A stretch of DNA of 64,000 bases from Macrocystis pyrifera (lineage: Eukaryota > Sar > Phaeophyceae > Laminariales > Laminariaceae), in assembly GCA_031763025.1 (NCBI GenBank), contig JASSKH010000009.1, forward strand, positions 9,841,922 through 9,905,921, read 5' to 3'. A program made the position numbers and the translations under genes. The notes under the pieces were generated by a model that worked only from the letters and a program-made list of their open reading frames with translations, had not been told where the DNA came from and did no database searches. This document shows positions 1 to 38,580 of this stretch, piece after piece; the stretch's first letter is position 1; every line of letters begins with the position of its first letter.

Positions 1-108
1 GATGTCGATGAGAGCAAGTCGCCGGAGGCCGAGGCTACCGCGGCTACTGCTGCGCGAGAGGCTCATGCTGCTTTGATTGTGTATATTACGGGGGACCACA
101 GTAAATAG
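1..108 (+). CDS. 3' end of an unidentified gene (partial)
   Basis: Frame 1 from the first base is open and reads like real coding sequence, an Ala/Glu-rich stretch beginning DVDESKSPEAEATAAT. The reading frame then enters MITE C copy 1 at about 85 and meets TAG at 106-108. If there is no intron, the last eight or so residues and the stop codon come from the repeat. An alternative is a splice donor at the GTGTAT at 79-84, which would put the MITE in an intron. The gene cannot be identified from so little sequence. Confidence 0.4.
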   Translation, partial: DVDESKSPEAEATAATAAREAHAALIVYITGDHSK

Positions 109-186
109 GACCTTATATTGTCGTTAAAAATCGGGAAATATATCGGTTTTTGTGTGTCTCGTAGGTCCTAGTTACTATGGCCCCCT
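85..186 (-). repeat. MITE C copy 1
   Basis: Hairpin element starting ATTACGGGGGACCA and ending with its near reverse complement, with the family's A/T-rich core. It lies 5 bp from copy 2 in the same orientation. Confidence 0.85.
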
Positions 187-191
187 TTGAT

Positions 192-288
192 ATTACGGGG
201 GGACCATAGTAAATAGGACCAAATATTGCAAGTAAAAGTAGGGAAATATATCGGTTTTTGTGTGTACCGTGGGTCCTATTTACTATGC
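192..288 (-). repeat. MITE C copy 2
   Basis: Same orientation as copy 1. The right terminal repeat is cut short after TTTACTATG. Confidence 0.85.
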
Positions 289-394
289 ACAATGATACCA
301 GGTAATACAATAGTGCCTGGTATGAGTTTCGACGAAATCCTCTTATCTCACAGCTGCTGCTGTTGTTTTGAGTTCATACCAGGTGAATATGATC

Positions 395-611
395 AGACAC
401 ATCACCAATCCCCGGTTCGTGATCTACTTGTAAATATTTCAGTGAAATCCGTGTTCCCGATCTGTGTGATCTGCGTAACTCCCTCATCATGTTGCTGGGT
501 GGGAGTGTTTAGGTCTAATCTGCTTAATCTATTACGTACAGCACATGTTTCCTGTGGGCTGGGCCTATACTACTACAACAACTACTACAATATTACTACT
601 ACTACTATTAA

Positions 612-660
<49 letters not shown>

Positions 661-702
661 GCTACTACTACTACCACTACTACTACTACTACTATTATTA
701 AA

Positions 703-745
<43 letters not shown>

Positions 746-765
746 ATATTACTACTACTATTAAA

Positions 766-810
<45 letters not shown>

Positions 811-955
811 GCTACTACTACTACTACTGCATACAGATGGTGATCCTCCACAATCTCTCTTATCGGCGGCTAGGTATAGTATCTAGAATATCTGTACATG
901 ATCTGTATATGTGGTCTAGTAGATCGTGATCTGCCTGTCCAGACGTGCGAAACAT
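395..955 (+). repeat. Dispersed repeat G, copy 1, split by (CTA)n
   Basis: The parts at 395-560 and 835-955 match other G copies: a run rich in GATCTG/AGATCA words, 'TGTTGCTGGGTGGGA', then 'GATCGTGATCTGCCTG' near the end. A (CTA)n microsatellite has expanded in the middle. The class of the element is unknown; I see no terminal repeats and no ORF. Confidence 0.55.
565..832 (+). repeat. (CTA)n microsatellite
   Basis: About 265 bases of CTA/CTT triplets with a few interruptions. It produces long poly-Thr, poly-Leu and poly-Val reading frames that are not genes. Confidence 0.9.
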
Positions 956-1137
956 GATGAGGAGACGTACACTCTCGAACGAGCATATGAACACAACCAA
1001 TCGCGGACGGATGGAGGACGCAGACACAAGACAGGGAGAGGACACGGCGCGCTGTGTGCGTGTGGACTGGGCCTCCCCGTAAGCCCCAATAAAACTTTTA
1101 CACACCTCGGACAGAGACCATGACCTGCTGCTACTGT

Positions 1138-1455
1138 AGACCCATCATCGATTCCCCAGTTCGTTATCTAAATATTTCAAGGCAGATCTATCTGTGATAT
1201 ATAGATCATCGATTCCCACTATCATTATCTAGACCCTTCAAGGCAGATCTATCATAGTCCCGATCTTGTATGATCCATCGCTCACATGTTGCCGCATGGG
1301 GCCCGTACAATTTGCAGGGGATCCACTTTGTTTTTTGTAGCACGTATTTCCTGGTTGGATCTGTATCATGAGGCACACCCTGCACAGCAATAACCTCTCA
1401 CGACGGCTGATGGGGAAGGAACTTGATGATCTACACGGTAAGATAGATTAGCTAA
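1138..1455 (+). repeat. Dispersed repeat G, copy 2
   Basis: Same order of blocks as the copies at 3.0 kb and 19.5 kb: 'ATCGATTCCC', a run of AGATC words, 'TGTTGCCG..GGGGCCCGTACAAT', 'TTCCTGGTTGGATCTGTA', 'CCTGCACA'. No coding capacity. Confidence 0.55.
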
Positions 1456-1589
1456 TGTTGTGTCCGAGGTGTCCACAAAAGAAGCGGCAGTACCTCCTTC
1501 CTCGTCCCCTATATCCCCTGTCTCCTTATGACGCATGCTAAGGTATAGTGGTGCACCATGTCACAGAATTTTCTGACATTTTTGTTACT

Positions 1590-1692
1590 ATTACGGGGGT
1601 CCATAGTAAACAGGACCAAACATTGTCAGTAAAAATAGGTAAATATATAGGTTTTTATGTATACCGTAGGTCCTGCTAACTATGGTGCCCCG
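1590..1692 (-). repeat. MITE C copy 3
   Basis: Left end CTATTACGGGGGTCCATAG; the right terminal repeat has decayed. Confidence 0.8.
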
Positions 1693-1866
1693 GGTTAGCT
1701 CTCCTCCTCACTTGAGCTCTCTCTGTGTATCATATCACCCGAAAACGGACTCACTCACGGAAAAGTGAGGGCTCAAAATCCCGTTGGGACCCCCCCAAGG
1801 TATATATGCGATCAAAACTATGGTTGATACGTTTGGTTTGGTTTGGTGTCATCAACCATATAATAC

Positions 1867-1971
1867 TATTATGGGGGAGTAAATAGGACCAGATATTGTT
1901 AGTAGAAATATGTAAATATATAGGTTTTTGTGTGCAGCGTAGGTCCTACTTACTATGGTCTCCCGTAATAG
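1867..1971 (-). repeat. MITE C copy 4
   Basis: Left terminal repeat lacks the ACCATAGT segment; right end CTCCCGTAATAG is intact. Confidence 0.8.
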
Positions 1972-3009
1972 TGTCTATCAGCGGCGTGAGCGCCCAGCAG
2001 GACAGTACGGGCAGGCTCGTGTTGCGCCCGTGCTCGAGGCACCACTGCGTATCAAATCCTCCAAGCGAGCAGTGTGGCCGCGTTGCTGTCATCGCCAATT
2101 TGTATCGTCATTTTTTTTTTCCCCTCTCCATGATAGGTCTCATGACGGTTTAAAACCCCATGGCCTACTGCTGTCCTGTATAGGTCAACATCGGAAAGTT
2201 TTGCAATATAGTAGCAAAAGCGATGTTGGGTAGGGGTAGAGCTCCTCAGTGCTGTCAGTGACCTTAATGCCTGCCAGTCAGAAATGTTTTGGGTAAAAAA
2301 AGATAAACCGATATATCGTTGCACGTCTCCCATCCCCAACGCAAAAACGCCCCCTCGGCAGGCAGGCAGGCAGGCAGGACTGGTGCTAGACGGTAGGGGG
2401 GGTAGGGTCGCTGTGAGGTCCCCCCCTTTCCAGTCGCTGCTGAGCGAGCCACTCGGTTCAGAGTGACTCATCCTATTTCTTGGCAGTCACAAAAAAAAAA
2501 AGGTGTGCTCTGATTTTTTCAGTTTTTTTTCGCGATCGACACGTATGCACCACCACCATGTGGGTTTGATCGTTACGCTTGGTTGCGCGCGCCAACAAAT
2601 AAGTTATTTTCGAGTTGAGTTTGGATTGAGGTATATACATAGAGGGCCACTCGCCTGCAGTGGCCCAAAACGCGGCAGTGAAATGGGGGGTGCCCCCCCT
2701 ACACCGTAGCACAGGGAGTAGGGAGAGGCAAACCTTGGCCCGGGTAGACAGAGCAAAACAGAACACAAAAAACAAAAACACGACGAAGAAGAAAAAAAAA
2801 ACGCACTACTGCTGTGCAGTAGAAAAAAAAAAAAAAACGCACGAAAACACAAGGAAAAAAAAACACATACCCAAAAAAAGCAAGACACAAAAAAAACACA
2901 CGCGAATGCGTGTGTGCGTTCATGCTGGCGAGAGAAAGGTACATACTGTAGGTAAAAGCCACAGGACGAAACCCTACACCACCTCCAGACAGAAAAATCG
3001 ATTTCCACT

Positions 3010-3275
3010 CATGATGGGGTGATCCAGGTCTTTCACGGCAGATAGATACATTCTTGATCTGTATGATCTACCTCACGGTTGCCGGGTGGGACCCGTATTC
3101 CTATGCATCATCTATATCAGTAGCACATGCTCCCTGAGTTGAATCTGTAGTATGCAGATCCTGCACAAGCCTCTCATAACGCCAAGTGCGGAACTAGATG
3201 ATCTATGCACTTTAGATAGATCAGATAGATAGATCATGATCTACCTGACCTGTGAAACCTACACATCCCACCGTG
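3010..3275 (+). repeat. Dispersed repeat G, copy 3
   Basis: Contains the shared blocks 'GTTGCCGGGTGGGACCCGTA', 'TGAATCTGTAGTATGCAGAT' and 'CCTGCAC', ending in AGATAGATCATGATCTACCTG. Unclassified family. Confidence 0.6.
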
Positions 3276-3289
3276 CAGGAAAAACAAAA

Positions 3290-4343
3290 AAAACATACTG
3301 GCCAAGCGAAAAAATCCGCTCCAGCTAAGCGAAGAAGATGGGCAGGGTTATAATTTTGGCGGCCAGCCAGCGTGTCGCCACGCGGTTATTTAAAGGGGGG
3401 GGGGGGGGGGGGGTGCAACTTCTCTCCAGCCCCCCCCACCCCCTTCCCTCCCCTCGCCGTAAAGGCGAAACAAACAAAAAAAACAAAATACCACCAAAAT
3501 CAACTAGGGTACGTACCGGTAGTAGTTATTCTACATGACGATACTAACAAATTAATGTCACACTATCGAGAAGCGTGGGTTTTCTACAAACCAGGGTACA
3601 TCACGACCACACTGTTGTCTGCGAACAAAAAATAAAAATCTCCCAGGAGCAAAAAAAAGACAAGAGCTATGCAAAACTCCCCATCATTTTTCTGGTTCAA
3701 TCACGACCAATGTATTACACAAAAACAGCGTGCCAGAAATACAGCACCCACCACCCGTCCGCCAGCAGCCCGTGCGTCTCGTATAGAGGTGCCCCCTCAT
3801 TCCCTTCCCTCTCTCTCTCTCTCTCTCCTTGCCCCGGCTCTCTCTCTCTCTCTCCCCCCCCCCCCCCCCCCCGCCTCCCCCAAAGCATACAGGCTAAAGA
3901 ACGCCTTCCGCAGAACAAGAAAAACCCCCCAAGATGAACACTCCATATCGAGTGGCAAATCGTATGGCAAGCCGTGCGCGGCCAAAGCCGTACAGCGAGC
4001 CGTACCGCCGCAAACCCGCATGCACGTGCAGCAAGCACTACCGCCGGCACGGGCTGCAATACAAAGCGTCCGCTCGTATTATAACAATAGTAGTAGTGCG
4101 TATGCTACACCCGTACCACGCATAGGCAGGCAGGCAGGCACGCACCGGGACGCTCGCGACCATCCAGTAGCTACGAAGACGCTCGATGATGACTATAACG
4201 ACACCAGATATCACCACACATCCGACACAAGACACGAGGCGCAAGGCCGTCAGGTCTGTCCCAAGCGGGCGGATGGTGACACAACAGGCGGTAGGAGAGG
4301 CGGTAAGGAAGAGGGCCGGGAAGGGGGGTGGGTGTGTGGGGGT

Positions 4344-4386
<43 letters not shown>

Positions 4387-4600
4387 CGACATGCTCCATC
4401 ATACCAGGTACCAACGAAGCAAAATAGGGGCGGCATCTCTCCCCCCCCCCCCCCCCTTCAACGCCTGCCGCTCGTCCTAGCAACCCCTTCCTCCCTACCT
4501 CGCATCCCTCCCAACGCCCCCCCTGCTTCCAACAGGCAAAACGAAAATGTAACCATGCGAAAAAAAAACACCGTTACGGTGTGTAGTAGTGTACTTCAGC

Positions 4601-4646
<46 letters not shown>

Positions 4647-5520
4647 AACAAAAGTCCAGACCGTCCTTCGCCCGTAGATCAGTCAAGCAAAAACCACATG
4701 GCAATGATGACTAACGACCCTCTTCCTCCTCCTCCTCCTCCTCCTCCTCCGGCATCGCTTAAACCTTGGAAAAACTAAACCTTCCATCGGAAAACACTAC
4801 TCCTTCAGAAAACAAATACTCCTCCGCGCGAAAGAATTCTACCGAACAGATCAAAGCCGTTCAAAAGTCAGCGCGACACACCACAGCTCCTGTTGGGGCC
4901 AACACGATTAAGTCCCGGGCACCCCAACAGCACCTTTCACCCCACACCGCCTCACCCTGTTTATTACCCCACCCAAACCAATCCCCTGTATCATAAAGCG
5001 TGCGGCTGTCCAACTCGTACAGCCGCATAATCAGAGGCCACGCAAAAGACAACACGTATCGCATCATAAACACGCCACTGCAGATGAAAACCCGGCCCAC
5101 CTTCACCCCCCCAATCCCCGCCCCCCCCAGGAGGCCACTCCTAACACGAGCGTCGCCTTCAAAAAAGACACCGAAGCACCGCCCTCCCTCGCACCCCCCC
5201 CCTCCCCTCCCCTCCCCTTCCCGCCGCTGCCGCCGCCGCGAAGTATATGTACACACCGGGGCAGCGCAAGCCAAAGCAAGCAAGCGCCGCGCTTCTTGTG
5301 GATGGGTTTGCTTCCGCATCGATGCAAGGCGGGAGCGTCGCATCGCGGCTCGTCTCGTCTAGGGTGCGCTAATGTTAGGCTAATGTTGGGCTTATAGGGC
5401 CAGCGGCTGGGTGGCGGCGGCGGCAACGCCGTCGCGGGATTATGTTCTTGAGTACGTACTGCACCCACGTTTTAGGGGGGGAAACTTCTTGCAAGTAGAG
5501 TAGGATATCTTTTTCGGGGT
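3290..5520. other. Gene-free low-complexity stretch
   Basis: I see no supportable gene. It holds poly(G) at about 3,396-3,413 and 4,331-4,386, poly(C) at 4,441-4,456, (TC)n at 3,808-3,855, (CAG)n at 4,602-4,643 and (CTC)n at 4,722-4,750. The reading frames here are Pro-, Gly- or Gln-run artefacts. Confidence 0.6.
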
Positions 5521-5528
5521 GAGGAGGC

Positions 5529-5596
5529 GGGGGGGGGGGAGGGGGGGGGTGTACTCATTATCATGCATGGCCGTAGTCGTATCGTATGACCATAGG
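5529..5596 (-). mobile_element. Poly(C)-tailed B element, 3' end fragment
   Basis: Poly(G) followed by TGTACTCATTATCATGCATGG and 'CCGTAGTCGTAT...GACCATAG'. Read on the minus strand this is the B tail ending ..ATGAGTAC(C)n. Confidence 0.75.
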
Positions 5597-5629
5597 AGGG
5601 TTCCTACTTGTATTGGAGCACCAAGGGGG

Positions 5630-5768
5630 AAGTACTCATGTCACGCACGGTCGTAGTCATATGGCCATAGGTCCTCGCACTCCCACAATGCCGGGACGGA
5701 GCACGTCCGGTTTTCACCGACCAGGCAAACATCGCTTGCACCGAGCACGAAGCGCCGCGAGGTGTTCG
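5630..5768 (-). mobile_element. Poly(C)-tailed B element, near full length
   Basis: On the minus strand: GCGCTTCGTGCTCGGTGCAA head, 'CCTGGTCGGTGAAAACC', 'GACGTGCTCCGTCCCGGCAT', 'GGCCATATGACTACGACC', then ATGAGTACTT and a short C tract. About 140 bp, no ORF. Confidence 0.75.
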
Positions 5769-5771
5769 AGA

Positions 5772-5865
5772 GTTGGCGCGCGGGGGGGGGGGGGGTACTC
5801 ATTACCGTGCATGGCCGTAGTCGTATAACCATAGAGGGAGAGGGGGGGGGGGGGGGGGGGGGGGG
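5772..5865 (-). mobile_element. B-element tail between two poly(G) tracts
   Basis: Poly(G), GTACTCATTACCGTGCATGG, 'CCGTAGTCGTATAACCATAG', then a second poly(G) tract. On the minus strand it is a truncated tail inserted in an older C tract. Confidence 0.75.
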
Positions 5866-6304
5866 TAATCAGAGCTGGTCCACTACTTGTAGCCCAGCCC
5901 AGCGCTTCAAATACATCAGCAAAGAGAAGATAATAAGTAAATCCAAAAGCCAATACGTTTTCAGACTTTAAAGTCGCCCCTCGCAAGCGAGCTTCCCCGA
6001 CCGACCACGACAACACAACACATGTGCCGTTTTTTTTTTTTCCTCGGTCCCCCCCCCCCCCCCCCCCCCCCTCCCTCTCTTCGCTGCCGCGTATTTTTAC
6101 GAAAAAAAAAACAACGCCTCCTCTCCCCTACCCCCTACCCCCCCCCCCCTACCCCCCCCCCCCCTACCCGCCCCCAACCCCGTCAAAAGCCAATACCCCT
6201 TTTCCTCTCGAACTGTCGCATCAAAAACACAACAAGGGACAACCAACCAACACTCGTGCAGGAGGCGCAAGCAGCCGGCGGTCCCGAAAGGCGTTCGGGA
6301 AGAG

Positions 6305-6369
6305 GGGGGGCGGGGGGATTCTGGGGGCGGGGGGGTACTCATGGCATGCATAGCCTGGGGGGGGGGATA
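6305..6369 (-). mobile_element. Degenerate B-element tail
   Basis: Poly(G) runs around GTACTCATGGCATGCATAG; only the last ~20 bases of the tail remain. Confidence 0.5.
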
Positions 6370-6667
6370 CGCACGCAAGCTCAACAAAACACGCAATGTC
6401 AACCCCCGAAAAAACAAAAACTATTTACAACCTGGACAATTCAGAATCAAAAACGTTTGGGCAGAAAAATTCAATACCAACCCTCTCTTTCTCCCCCCCC
6501 CCCCCCTTCCCCCCTCAACCTTCCTCATCATATGCAAACCCTCCTTGTCATACGTAACTCCCACTGCTTCTCAAGCGTGTCTTCGTCCTCCTCCTCCCCT
6601 TTTTCGTTCGTCTCCAAGCGCCCAAACGGCGCGTGGTCTAATGGACACCGGCGAAAGCCTGAAGCCG

Positions 6668-6720
<53 letters not shown>

Positions 6721-6778
6721 CTCGAAAGGGATGCGTAGTCAATGGCCAAATGACTAAGGCAAGCAACAAGTGAGTACG

Positions 6779-6812
<34 letters not shown>

Positions 6813-6923
6813 ACCCCCCCCCCCCCCCCCCCCACCCCCCCCCCCCCCCCCCCCCCCCCCCACCCCCCCCCCCCCCCCCCCCCCCGCCCCCCTCCCCCCC
6901 CCCCCCCCCGAGCCCCCCGCCCT

Positions 6924-6967
<44 letters not shown>
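6668..6967 (+). mobile_element. LINE 3' tail between two long poly(C) tracts
   Basis: Poly(C) (6,668-6,717), then 62 bases of LINE tail starting TCTCGAAAGGGATGCG and ending CAAGTGAGTACG, then about 188 bases of C with a few A/G/T. A heavily 5'-truncated copy sitting inside or next to a C tract. Confidence 0.8.
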
Positions 6968-7091
6968 TTTCCCGCCCCGAGAGTAGCCACAAGGTGCCGA
7001 CGAAATCCGCCTCACAAGCGGTCCTTACCACAAAGGCAGGATGCAGCACTCACTCTTGATACGACTGGCAAAGACACCTCACGGGCGCTTT

Positions 7092-7250
7092 TGCACTTGG
7101 TGCAAAGCAAAACGTCTGCTGCCTCGGGCCGGTTAATACCCGACGTGCTCCGTCCCGGCATCGTGGCGTGGATGCGAGGGTAAATGGCAAAAACACAACC
7201 GCCATGCATGACATGAGCACACCCTCCCCCCCCCCCCCCCCCTCCCCCCC
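7092..7250 (+). mobile_element. B element with poly(C) tail
   Basis: Starts near CACTTGGTGCAAAGCA, has CCCGACGTGCTCCGTCCCGG and GGATGCGAGGGT, and ends GCATGACATGAGCACACC plus C-rich tail. Confidence 0.75.
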
Positions 7251-7899
7251 CCTTCCGACCCGACCCCACACCCCCCCCCGCTTAAAAAAAAAGAGGATCA
7301 GCGAAACACACTACATAGGTGTGGAAGTGTGGCGAGCTTTAGTGACCCGTTTAGGCCTTAAGGACTGCACTCTCATGATGGGGACAAAACACTTGGAATT
7401 AGAGTCAAATTTAGGTACATGTACACCACAGCACCAAAAGGGTTAAGCTTTACTTTTTTACCCGTCAGGCGGGAAAAAAAAAAAAAACAATTGAAAAAAA
7501 AAAAAAAGATCCGCCCAAAAGCACACACACACCACGGTGCTCGTAGTAGCAGCGCAGCCGCAGTCCCCTCTTTCGAAACAAGTCTTTTTCTCAAAAACAA
7601 GCTAGACACCCCCCCGCCCCGACCCGTCCATGCATGATTTCGGAAACACCCCCCCCCCCCCCCCACCCCCCACCCCCCGCTTCGCAACGCTGCCTGCGCA
7701 CAGCAGCGTCCAACTCCTCGCCGACAAACTAAAAACAAAATCCACGACTGGAATAATACGGATCGGAAAAAAAAAAAAAAAACTGGAATAATTGCGGAAC
7801 TGAACCGAACCGGCACCGGCACGGCCGGAATAACACGGAAAGGAACCCACACAAACGGATCAAAACATGGAAAGCAAGCCAACAAGGGAAAGAAACGCA

Positions 7900-8990
7900 A
7901 TGACGTGGAACCAGCACAGCGGGAAAACAAAAAAATAGAACCCGACACAAAAAATACCAACACCACAAGACGCGGCGATGTGCCGGTCCTGATGCTGTCC
8001 CCCCCCCCCCCCCCCCCCTCGACGACTCCCCACGCGGTCCCTTGGCGGGAACAAGGACGAGGGAAGAACAGCTTAAGCTTACGCTTCTAGGCTCAACAGC
8101 GACGCCGCCCGGCCACAACCGAGCGACGTGTCAGCGCACAGTTAGTACCTCACCGCGTCGCGCCGCATCGCATCGCATCGCATCGCACAGTAGCTCACCG
8201 CACCGCACCACACCACACCGCACCGTCCGCGTCACGGCAACAAAACGTTGAACCATGAAAATAATGACAAGACGGATACCGACACCGGACCGTGCCTTCG
8301 TGCTCTCTCGCCCCCCTCCACCCCCACAGTCAAGAGATAAGAGAGGTCGTCAGGCACACACACAGTCAACAGACGTGCAGAGAGGTAGGCAGACGCAATA
8401 AGACACACAAGGACCTTGAACGTTAGATACTCCCGGTCGGTCCGCCGATCCTTCGGTAGACAAGTCCCCGTCGATTAAAGAAAAACGATCGGTCCGGCGC
8501 GAGCTGAAAAACAAACACCCGACGGGTCAAATCCGACCCCCTTCTTTCTTTCCACCCTCCCTCCCTCCCTCCCCCCTCCCTCCCTCCCTCCCTCCCTCCC
8601 TCCCTCCCGCGAAACGGCCGGCGCTCTAAACGGCGACCCTGTCGCAACTGACAAGAGAAAAAAAGGAGGACGCAATCTCTCGCGAACGCTCCTTCTCTCC
8701 CTCTCTCCCTCCCTCCCTCCCTCCCTCGCCTCCTCCTCGGTCATGTCTCACTGACTCACCACAAGCCACACGAAACCGCCAAGAACTTTCCACGAAACTT
8801 CCGCCAAAACACCGCGCAGAGACTTCCGCGAACTTCCACGATTAAACTTCCGGGAAAATCGCCGTGAGAACGCTACTACGATATTAGTTGCTATACTACG
8901 CTGTAGTACCGTAAATACCGCCGTCCTTCCTATTGTACTACCGACCGATAAGCGCCTCAACTTTAACCTCACACTCGCATTTTACTTAGT
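7900..8990. other. Region downstream of the kinesin gene; simple repeats
   Basis: I see no gene. It holds CATCG and CACCG short repeats at 8,160-8,225, CCCT-type repeats at 8,555-8,607 and 8,693-8,728, and poly(C) at 8,000-8,018. Confidence 0.5.
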
Positions 8991-9006
8991 ACAAGGAGGC
9001 GTTTCT

Positions 9007-35570
<26,564 letters not shown>

Positions 35571-35665
35571 CTGCGATGACGAAGCGTTCGAGAAGAAAAA
35601 ATCGACGACGACGAACCGAAAAAAATACAGAGAAAAAAACGGAGAGGAGGAGGAGGCGGGGGCGG

Positions 35666-35666
<1 letters not shown>

Positions 35667-35700
<34 letters not shown>

Positions 35701-35803
35701 ACTTGTTTGTTGCTTGCCTCAGTAATTTGACCACGCACCTCTTTCGAGACGGAGCACCGTTTTTACTTTTAATAGTCACACTTCCAGCAGTTGGGCGCTC
35801 AAC
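35667..35803 (-). mobile_element. LINE 3' tail with poly(G)
   Basis: About 32 G, then TACTTGTTTGTTGCTTGCC, 'TTTCGAGACGGAGCACCG', 'CCAGCAGTTGGGCGCTCAAC'. Minus-strand LINE end, heavily truncated. Confidence 0.8.
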
Positions 35804-35811
35804 AGGGGAGG

Positions 35812-35919
35812 GGAGGGGGGAGGGGGAGTACTCATTTGTTGCGTGTCTTAGTAATTTGAACATTGAGACGCATCTCTTTCGAGACGGAGCACAGGGGGGG
35901 GAGGGGGGGGGGGGGGGGG
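35812..35919 (-). mobile_element. Second LINE 3' tail in tandem, G tracts both sides
   Basis: GGGGGAGTACTCATTTGTTG, 'CGTGTCTTAGTAATTTGAAC', 'TCTTTCGAGACGGAGCAC', then a further G tract. Head-to-tail with the preceding copy. Confidence 0.8.
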
Positions 35920-35924
35920 GGGGG

Positions 35925-38214
35925 GGAGAATAACGAGGTCGGGCTTGATAACGATATTTGCGGCAGAAACGAATGCTGTCTTATCTGCCTCTCCCCTCCC
36001 TTCCCCTACCCTCCTGCAAAGTACGTAGAAAAAACACATACATGTAGAAATCTAGGGAGGAGAAAAATGAACCATTATCCGTCAGACACGGGACAGGAGA
36101 CACAGTACACAGAACACATACAGAACACGAGACACGAAACACGCGCGGCAGCGGCTCTTCCTCAGCGGTCACCGAGCGAGCTGCGTGTCCGCTGTTTCCT
36201 CATCTTACACCTTACCCGGTATCTGGTACCAGGTATACGGTAAAGGTTAAATACAACCACTCTGGACGGAAATAGAAAAAACGGTCAAGCACCAACACCC
36301 AGAACAAGCCTTCCCTGTACTGCTCATACTCTCAGTACTCCCAGTATTTGGGCCTTCCCAGTACTCGCAGTATTTTGGCCGCCAATACTCAACTACTCTC
36401 AGTACTCGCACTACGAGATGTACTCGGTACTCCGAGTATCGGGAGCATCTGTGAAACCTTGATTTTATTTACCCTGAGCGCCAACAAACATTTCTTTGTT
36501 GGGAATATATAAATACGTAGTTTGAGTAAAATTTCAGTCTCACAGCTTCGTTTTTTTTTTTTTTTTCTTCACATAGTGTGTGCTGTATTTCACTCAGCCG
36601 GTCAAAAAGTATCATGTCGCAACCTCGACCTCGCCCAACTTTTGTGTACTAACGTTTTACGCCGCAAGCATTGAGTTGATTGTATCGTTCGTCGCCCGTG
36701 CTTACCCTACCAGTAGAGGCAGCTAAAAATGGTTGCATATGTTTTTCCCAAGGTACGATTTATATAATTCTACTCGTACTCGTAGCGCTCCCCGCAGAAG
36801 AAGAAACATATTACAACCCAGAAACGGCGGTGGAAAATGACATTATGCGAGTGATACGATCAGATGCATACGAACACGGTCAGCCGCGGTTTCGATACTA
36901 CAGCAGTAGTAGCAGCATTACGTGACGTGTGATGTCTCTCTGTTCGTTTTTGTACAATCGGTCGCGGAAGTTGGAAATGGATACCGGTATTCATGTACCA
37001 GTACGTACCAGGTATCAACGCAGATATGAAAAACTCAAATCAACCCAAGCTACAAACGAGATCGAAAAATGATCTCAAAACTCTCAGCTTTGCGAAGCAA
37101 GGGTGTTGCACTTCGATTGCGCGTTCTACGGGGCGTGTGTGGTATGTATTATACTGTACGAAGAACAGGCTATAAGCAGAGGGTTGGAGGGTGGGGACGT
37201 GTTGTATTTTTTTTAATAATTTCGCAAAAGAGGGACGCAATATGCTATCACCCTAGGCGTCGACTGAGTTTCCTGCTGCTGTAAATGCCTGGTACCTGGT
37301 AGTTTTTACCGTTACCACGTTCTCGTCAAGTACCTATGTTTCAAGGTTGTTCACGGGCCGGGTCAAACCTCGCGGATCAGGTCGGGTCGGGTAAGGGTGA
37401 TCCGACCCGACCCGTGAGAGATTCGAACCTCCTACCCGACCCGTGATATATATTAAAGACCTTCTGACCCGACCCGCGGGCCGGGCCATGATACGTAAAG
37501 AGCCCTGCTATTTGTTGGTTGTGTGAGCCCACAGAACAATTCGAGTACTGGTATGTGCATTGGCGTGAACGTTCTACTTTGTCTAACCAAATGTACCTGA
37601 ACCAACCAAAACACCTGTCCTCCCTGTTCCCTATACATACATATCCAGATGAACTTGCGACGCACACGTACCAACGCTGGATGGCAGCATATTCATACGC
37701 GTACACTTGGTTGGGTTTGGGTATTTTTTGTTCCGAAAGAAGCGTGCCGGCAGCGACGGCCGTCGACGTACAAAACTCAACAAACTGGAATCTGGTGGAA
37801 TCTGGAGTTTTTTCAGCCGATCGCCCGCAACACAGAAGAACATGTACGTACGAGGTACCACGTACCACTCCGACCGTACGGCGTAAATAAAAGCACCGCT
37901 TGGAGTCTGTTTATGAACATGAAACGGATTTATATTGCCGACCAGAGTGGCGATACTGATTTACACCTGGTGGTACCTTCACGAGTATACCAGGTACCTT
38001 CCACCAACTCACACAAGTTGATGACAACAGCAGTCGTATAACTGTCCACGAACATCAATCTGCGCGAGTTTCTAGCGACTGCTGTCTTTCCCCTACGTAT
38101 GTGCGATTACACACCTGCACATTCCTCAGGCCCTTTCGCGGCCACAGGCTACTACCGCTGTATATTCTGGTGATGAGCTATTATACCATAGGTACGCATC
38201 AAGACACCAACCCG

Positions 38215-38255
<41 letters not shown>

Positions 38256-38570
38256 TTGGGTTGCTCTCGACATGTGCGAGAATATACTACGAGATGGTTG
38301 CTCTCGACATAATTCGAGAAAATGGATGACACACATTAACTCTAACCCAAAACCCCAGGCCAATCAGAGCAACCCTAACCAGCCAATCAAATCAAATCTC
38401 GAGAAAGTGACACGTACTGATGAACGATACAACAGCAGCCAAAAATCAACTTGAATCCAGAGGCGGCCTGGCCTGCCCAAGAACAACGTGCTGATGTAAC
38501 AACACGCAGAGCGCCGACCCAACCCGAACGTGAGTGGAGCGCACTCGGCGGGGTTGGCAATTGGCAGCCA
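35925..38570. other. No supportable gene; kinesin 5' flank
   Basis: Searched on the minus strand for the missing kinesin 5' exons without success. Contents: CAGTACTCG-type degenerate repeats at 36,310-36,450, element F copy 2, (CAG)n at 38,214-38,252, and several TACCAGGTA words. Confidence 0.5.
37345..37502. repeat. GGGTCGGGTC inverted-repeat element F, copy 2
   Basis: CACGGGCCGGGTCAAACC to GACCCGCGGGCCGGGCC, with CGACCCGACCCGTGA units inside. Confidence 0.6.
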
Positions 38571-38580
38571 AAGGAGCCAG

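Noticed and set aside
545-886. Long poly-Leu, poly-Thr and poly-Val open frames
   Set aside because: They are the three readings of a (CTA)n microsatellite.
3669-4427. 252-residue plus-strand frame
   Set aside because: Composed of TC, C and G runs with no motif; interrupted by simple repeats.
6528-7183. Pro- and Gly-run open frames over 100 residues
   Set aside because: They come from poly(C)/poly(G) retroelement tails, with no other coding signal.
38126-38332. Missing first kinesin exon
   Set aside because: A GCAG|GTGTGT donor-like site is present, but no frame gives coil-like residues with the phase 0 needed to join AHKVAQ.
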